From Salvelinus alpinus (Eukaryota > Chordata > Actinopteri > Salmoniformes > Salmonidae): a stretch of 64,000 bases of DNA. The notes under the pieces are model-generated. The model ran no database searches. It had not been told where the DNA came from and saw nothing but the letters and a program-made list of their open reading frames with translations. Below are positions 63,387 through 64,000 of this stretch, one piece after another. Where the stretch lies: contig NC_092094.1 of assembly GCF_045679555.1 (NCBI RefSeq), positions 36,348,430 to 36,412,429 of the forward strand. The letters are read 5' to 3'. Each line of letters begins with the position of its first letter. Within the stretch, counting starts at the first letter, position 1. The position numbers and the translations under genes were made by a program.

Positions 63387-63548
63387 TCAGCTGCTCTCAC
63401 TTGATTCTTTTCTAAACCACTCCAGAACAGTCTGCTTGTTTTCCTTCACCCATTTAATGTTGGCCTGGGTTCTCTCAATGGCTTGCTCTAGGGCCCTGCT
63501 CGCAGAACCCAATTCCTCTTCATTATAGTCGCTCTGGAACTGCCTCAG
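63387..63548 (-). CDS. anpep: anpep last coding exon: end of the aminopeptidase N ERAP1-like domain
   Basis: The terminal coding exon runs from the acceptor CAG (complement of 63549-63551) to a TGA stop at 63387-63389. It reads LRQFQSDYNEEELGSASRAL, then EQAIERTQANIKWVKENK, then TVLEWFRKE. This is the C-terminal helical region of M1-family aminopeptidase N, the membrane zinc exopeptidase that trims N-terminal residues from peptides. The helix pattern EQAxExTxANIKWVKENK is very close to mammalian ANPEP as I recall it. The catalytic HExxH domain lies in upstream exons outside the window. Related M1 peptidases (enpep, lnpep, erap) share this domain, but the wording and the neighbour arpin favour anpep. 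Confidence 0.88.
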   Translation of the reverse strand: MRQFQSDYNEEELGSASRALEQAIERTQANIKWVKENKQTVLEWFRKESSESS

Positions 63549-63766
63549 CTGCACAATAACAATCAGGAAAAAGTTAGAATTAGGGCGGAAACCAGTAATT
63601 AGTGCTATTACTCAAAATTCAACTCCCACCAGCTGAACCTAGTCTCTCATCCCCAGACATTACAACTTAATCACTACATTCTATTTAGTCATCGAGGCAA
63701 AGGAGGAGAGGTTTGTGACTCAGATATTGTTGTAGGCCTGCCTGTTACTAATAGGGAGAAGCTCAC

Positions 63767-63848
63767 CTCTTGGAGCTCAAAGTCCGTGGAAAATCTCTGC
63801 GTCACTCCCTCAATCAGGCGGCCAAATGACATGATCCCTCCTCCGTAC
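63767..63848 (-). CDS. anpep: anpep penultimate coding exon
   Basis: This 82-bp exon has an acceptor CAG (complement of 63849-63851) and a donor GTGAGC (63766 downwards). It encodes YGGGIMSFGRLIEGVTQRFS followed by TDFELQE, matching the YGGG...FSTEFELQQ stretch of aminopeptidase N near the C-terminus. It takes one base of a split codon from the exon before and ends in phase 0, which fits the start of the last exon. The 218-bp intron between them is short, in keeping with the compact right end of the window. The rest of anpep continues beyond 64000. Confidence 0.88.
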
Positions 63849-64000
63849 CTGAGGAAGAGGGCGGAGGGCAGAGGTGAGATTAGCATGTTTGCTCAGCAAG
63901 CAGTTTGATAGAAGCCAATTTAGATGACTGCCTGGCAACTCCAAACAAATGGAAGATAAATTAGAGCAGAGGTGATTTCCTCTGATTGCCCAAGGAGACC

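Overview
This window is nuclear DNA from a ray-finned fish, almost certainly a salmonid (salmon, trout or charr group). Three things point there: vertebrate split genes with clean GT/AG introns; dense Tc1/mariner transposons, including one whose ends match the salmonid family from which Sleeping Beauty was derived; and tRNA-derived SINEs, long CA/GT tracts and salmonid-type minisatellites. Species and chromosome cannot be read from the sequence.

Four protein-coding genes are supported. (1) igf1r, the insulin-like growth factor 1 receptor, lies on the minus strand. Coding exon 1 (signal peptide, 31784-31877) and exon 2 (L1 domain, 19323-19886) are present. Everything from 1 to 19322 is intron 2, and 19887-31783 is intron 1. 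(2) fam169b lies on the plus strand, with eight coding exons from 55238 to 58514. (3) arpin, the Arp2/3 inhibitor, lies on the plus strand, with six coding exons from 60515 to 62246, and is complete. (4) anpep (aminopeptidase N) lies on the minus strand; only its last two coding exons are in the window (63387-63548 and 63767-63848). igf1r and fam169b are head to head across about 23 kb of transposon-rich DNA. arpin and anpep converge tail to tail. The four genes act in unrelated processes (growth-factor signalling, a putative acetyltransferase-fold protein, actin control, peptide trimming), so the interest of the block is its gene order.

Region by region: 1-19322 is intron 2, with Tc1 remnants, two SINEs, CA tracts, a 1.46-kb minisatellite with a four-unit higher-order repeat (11146-12610), two TTAA-flanked elements and a hAT-like element. 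19887-31783 is intron 1, with a 1.5-kb element that carries an internal duplication and a microinversion, a long CT tract and a Tc1 copy. 31878-38000 holds the igf1r 5' region and AT-rich flank. 38002-45854 is a Tc1 cluster with transposons nested in transposons. 46300-49900 holds a compound microsatellite, a SINE, a Tc1 derivative and a 5'-truncated LINE. 51200-54850 holds a minisatellite, a complete but decayed IS630/Tc1-type element, and a minisatellite that seems to have grown out of LINE ORF1 sequence. 55238 to the end carries the compact genes.

I found no new multi-gene system. The best leads are structural: the microinversion in duplicated repeat copies, the nested Tc1 stack, higher-order minisatellites, minisatellites seeded inside mobile elements, and an acetyl-CoA-binding-like motif in Fam169b. 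All translations and splice calls were made by eye.
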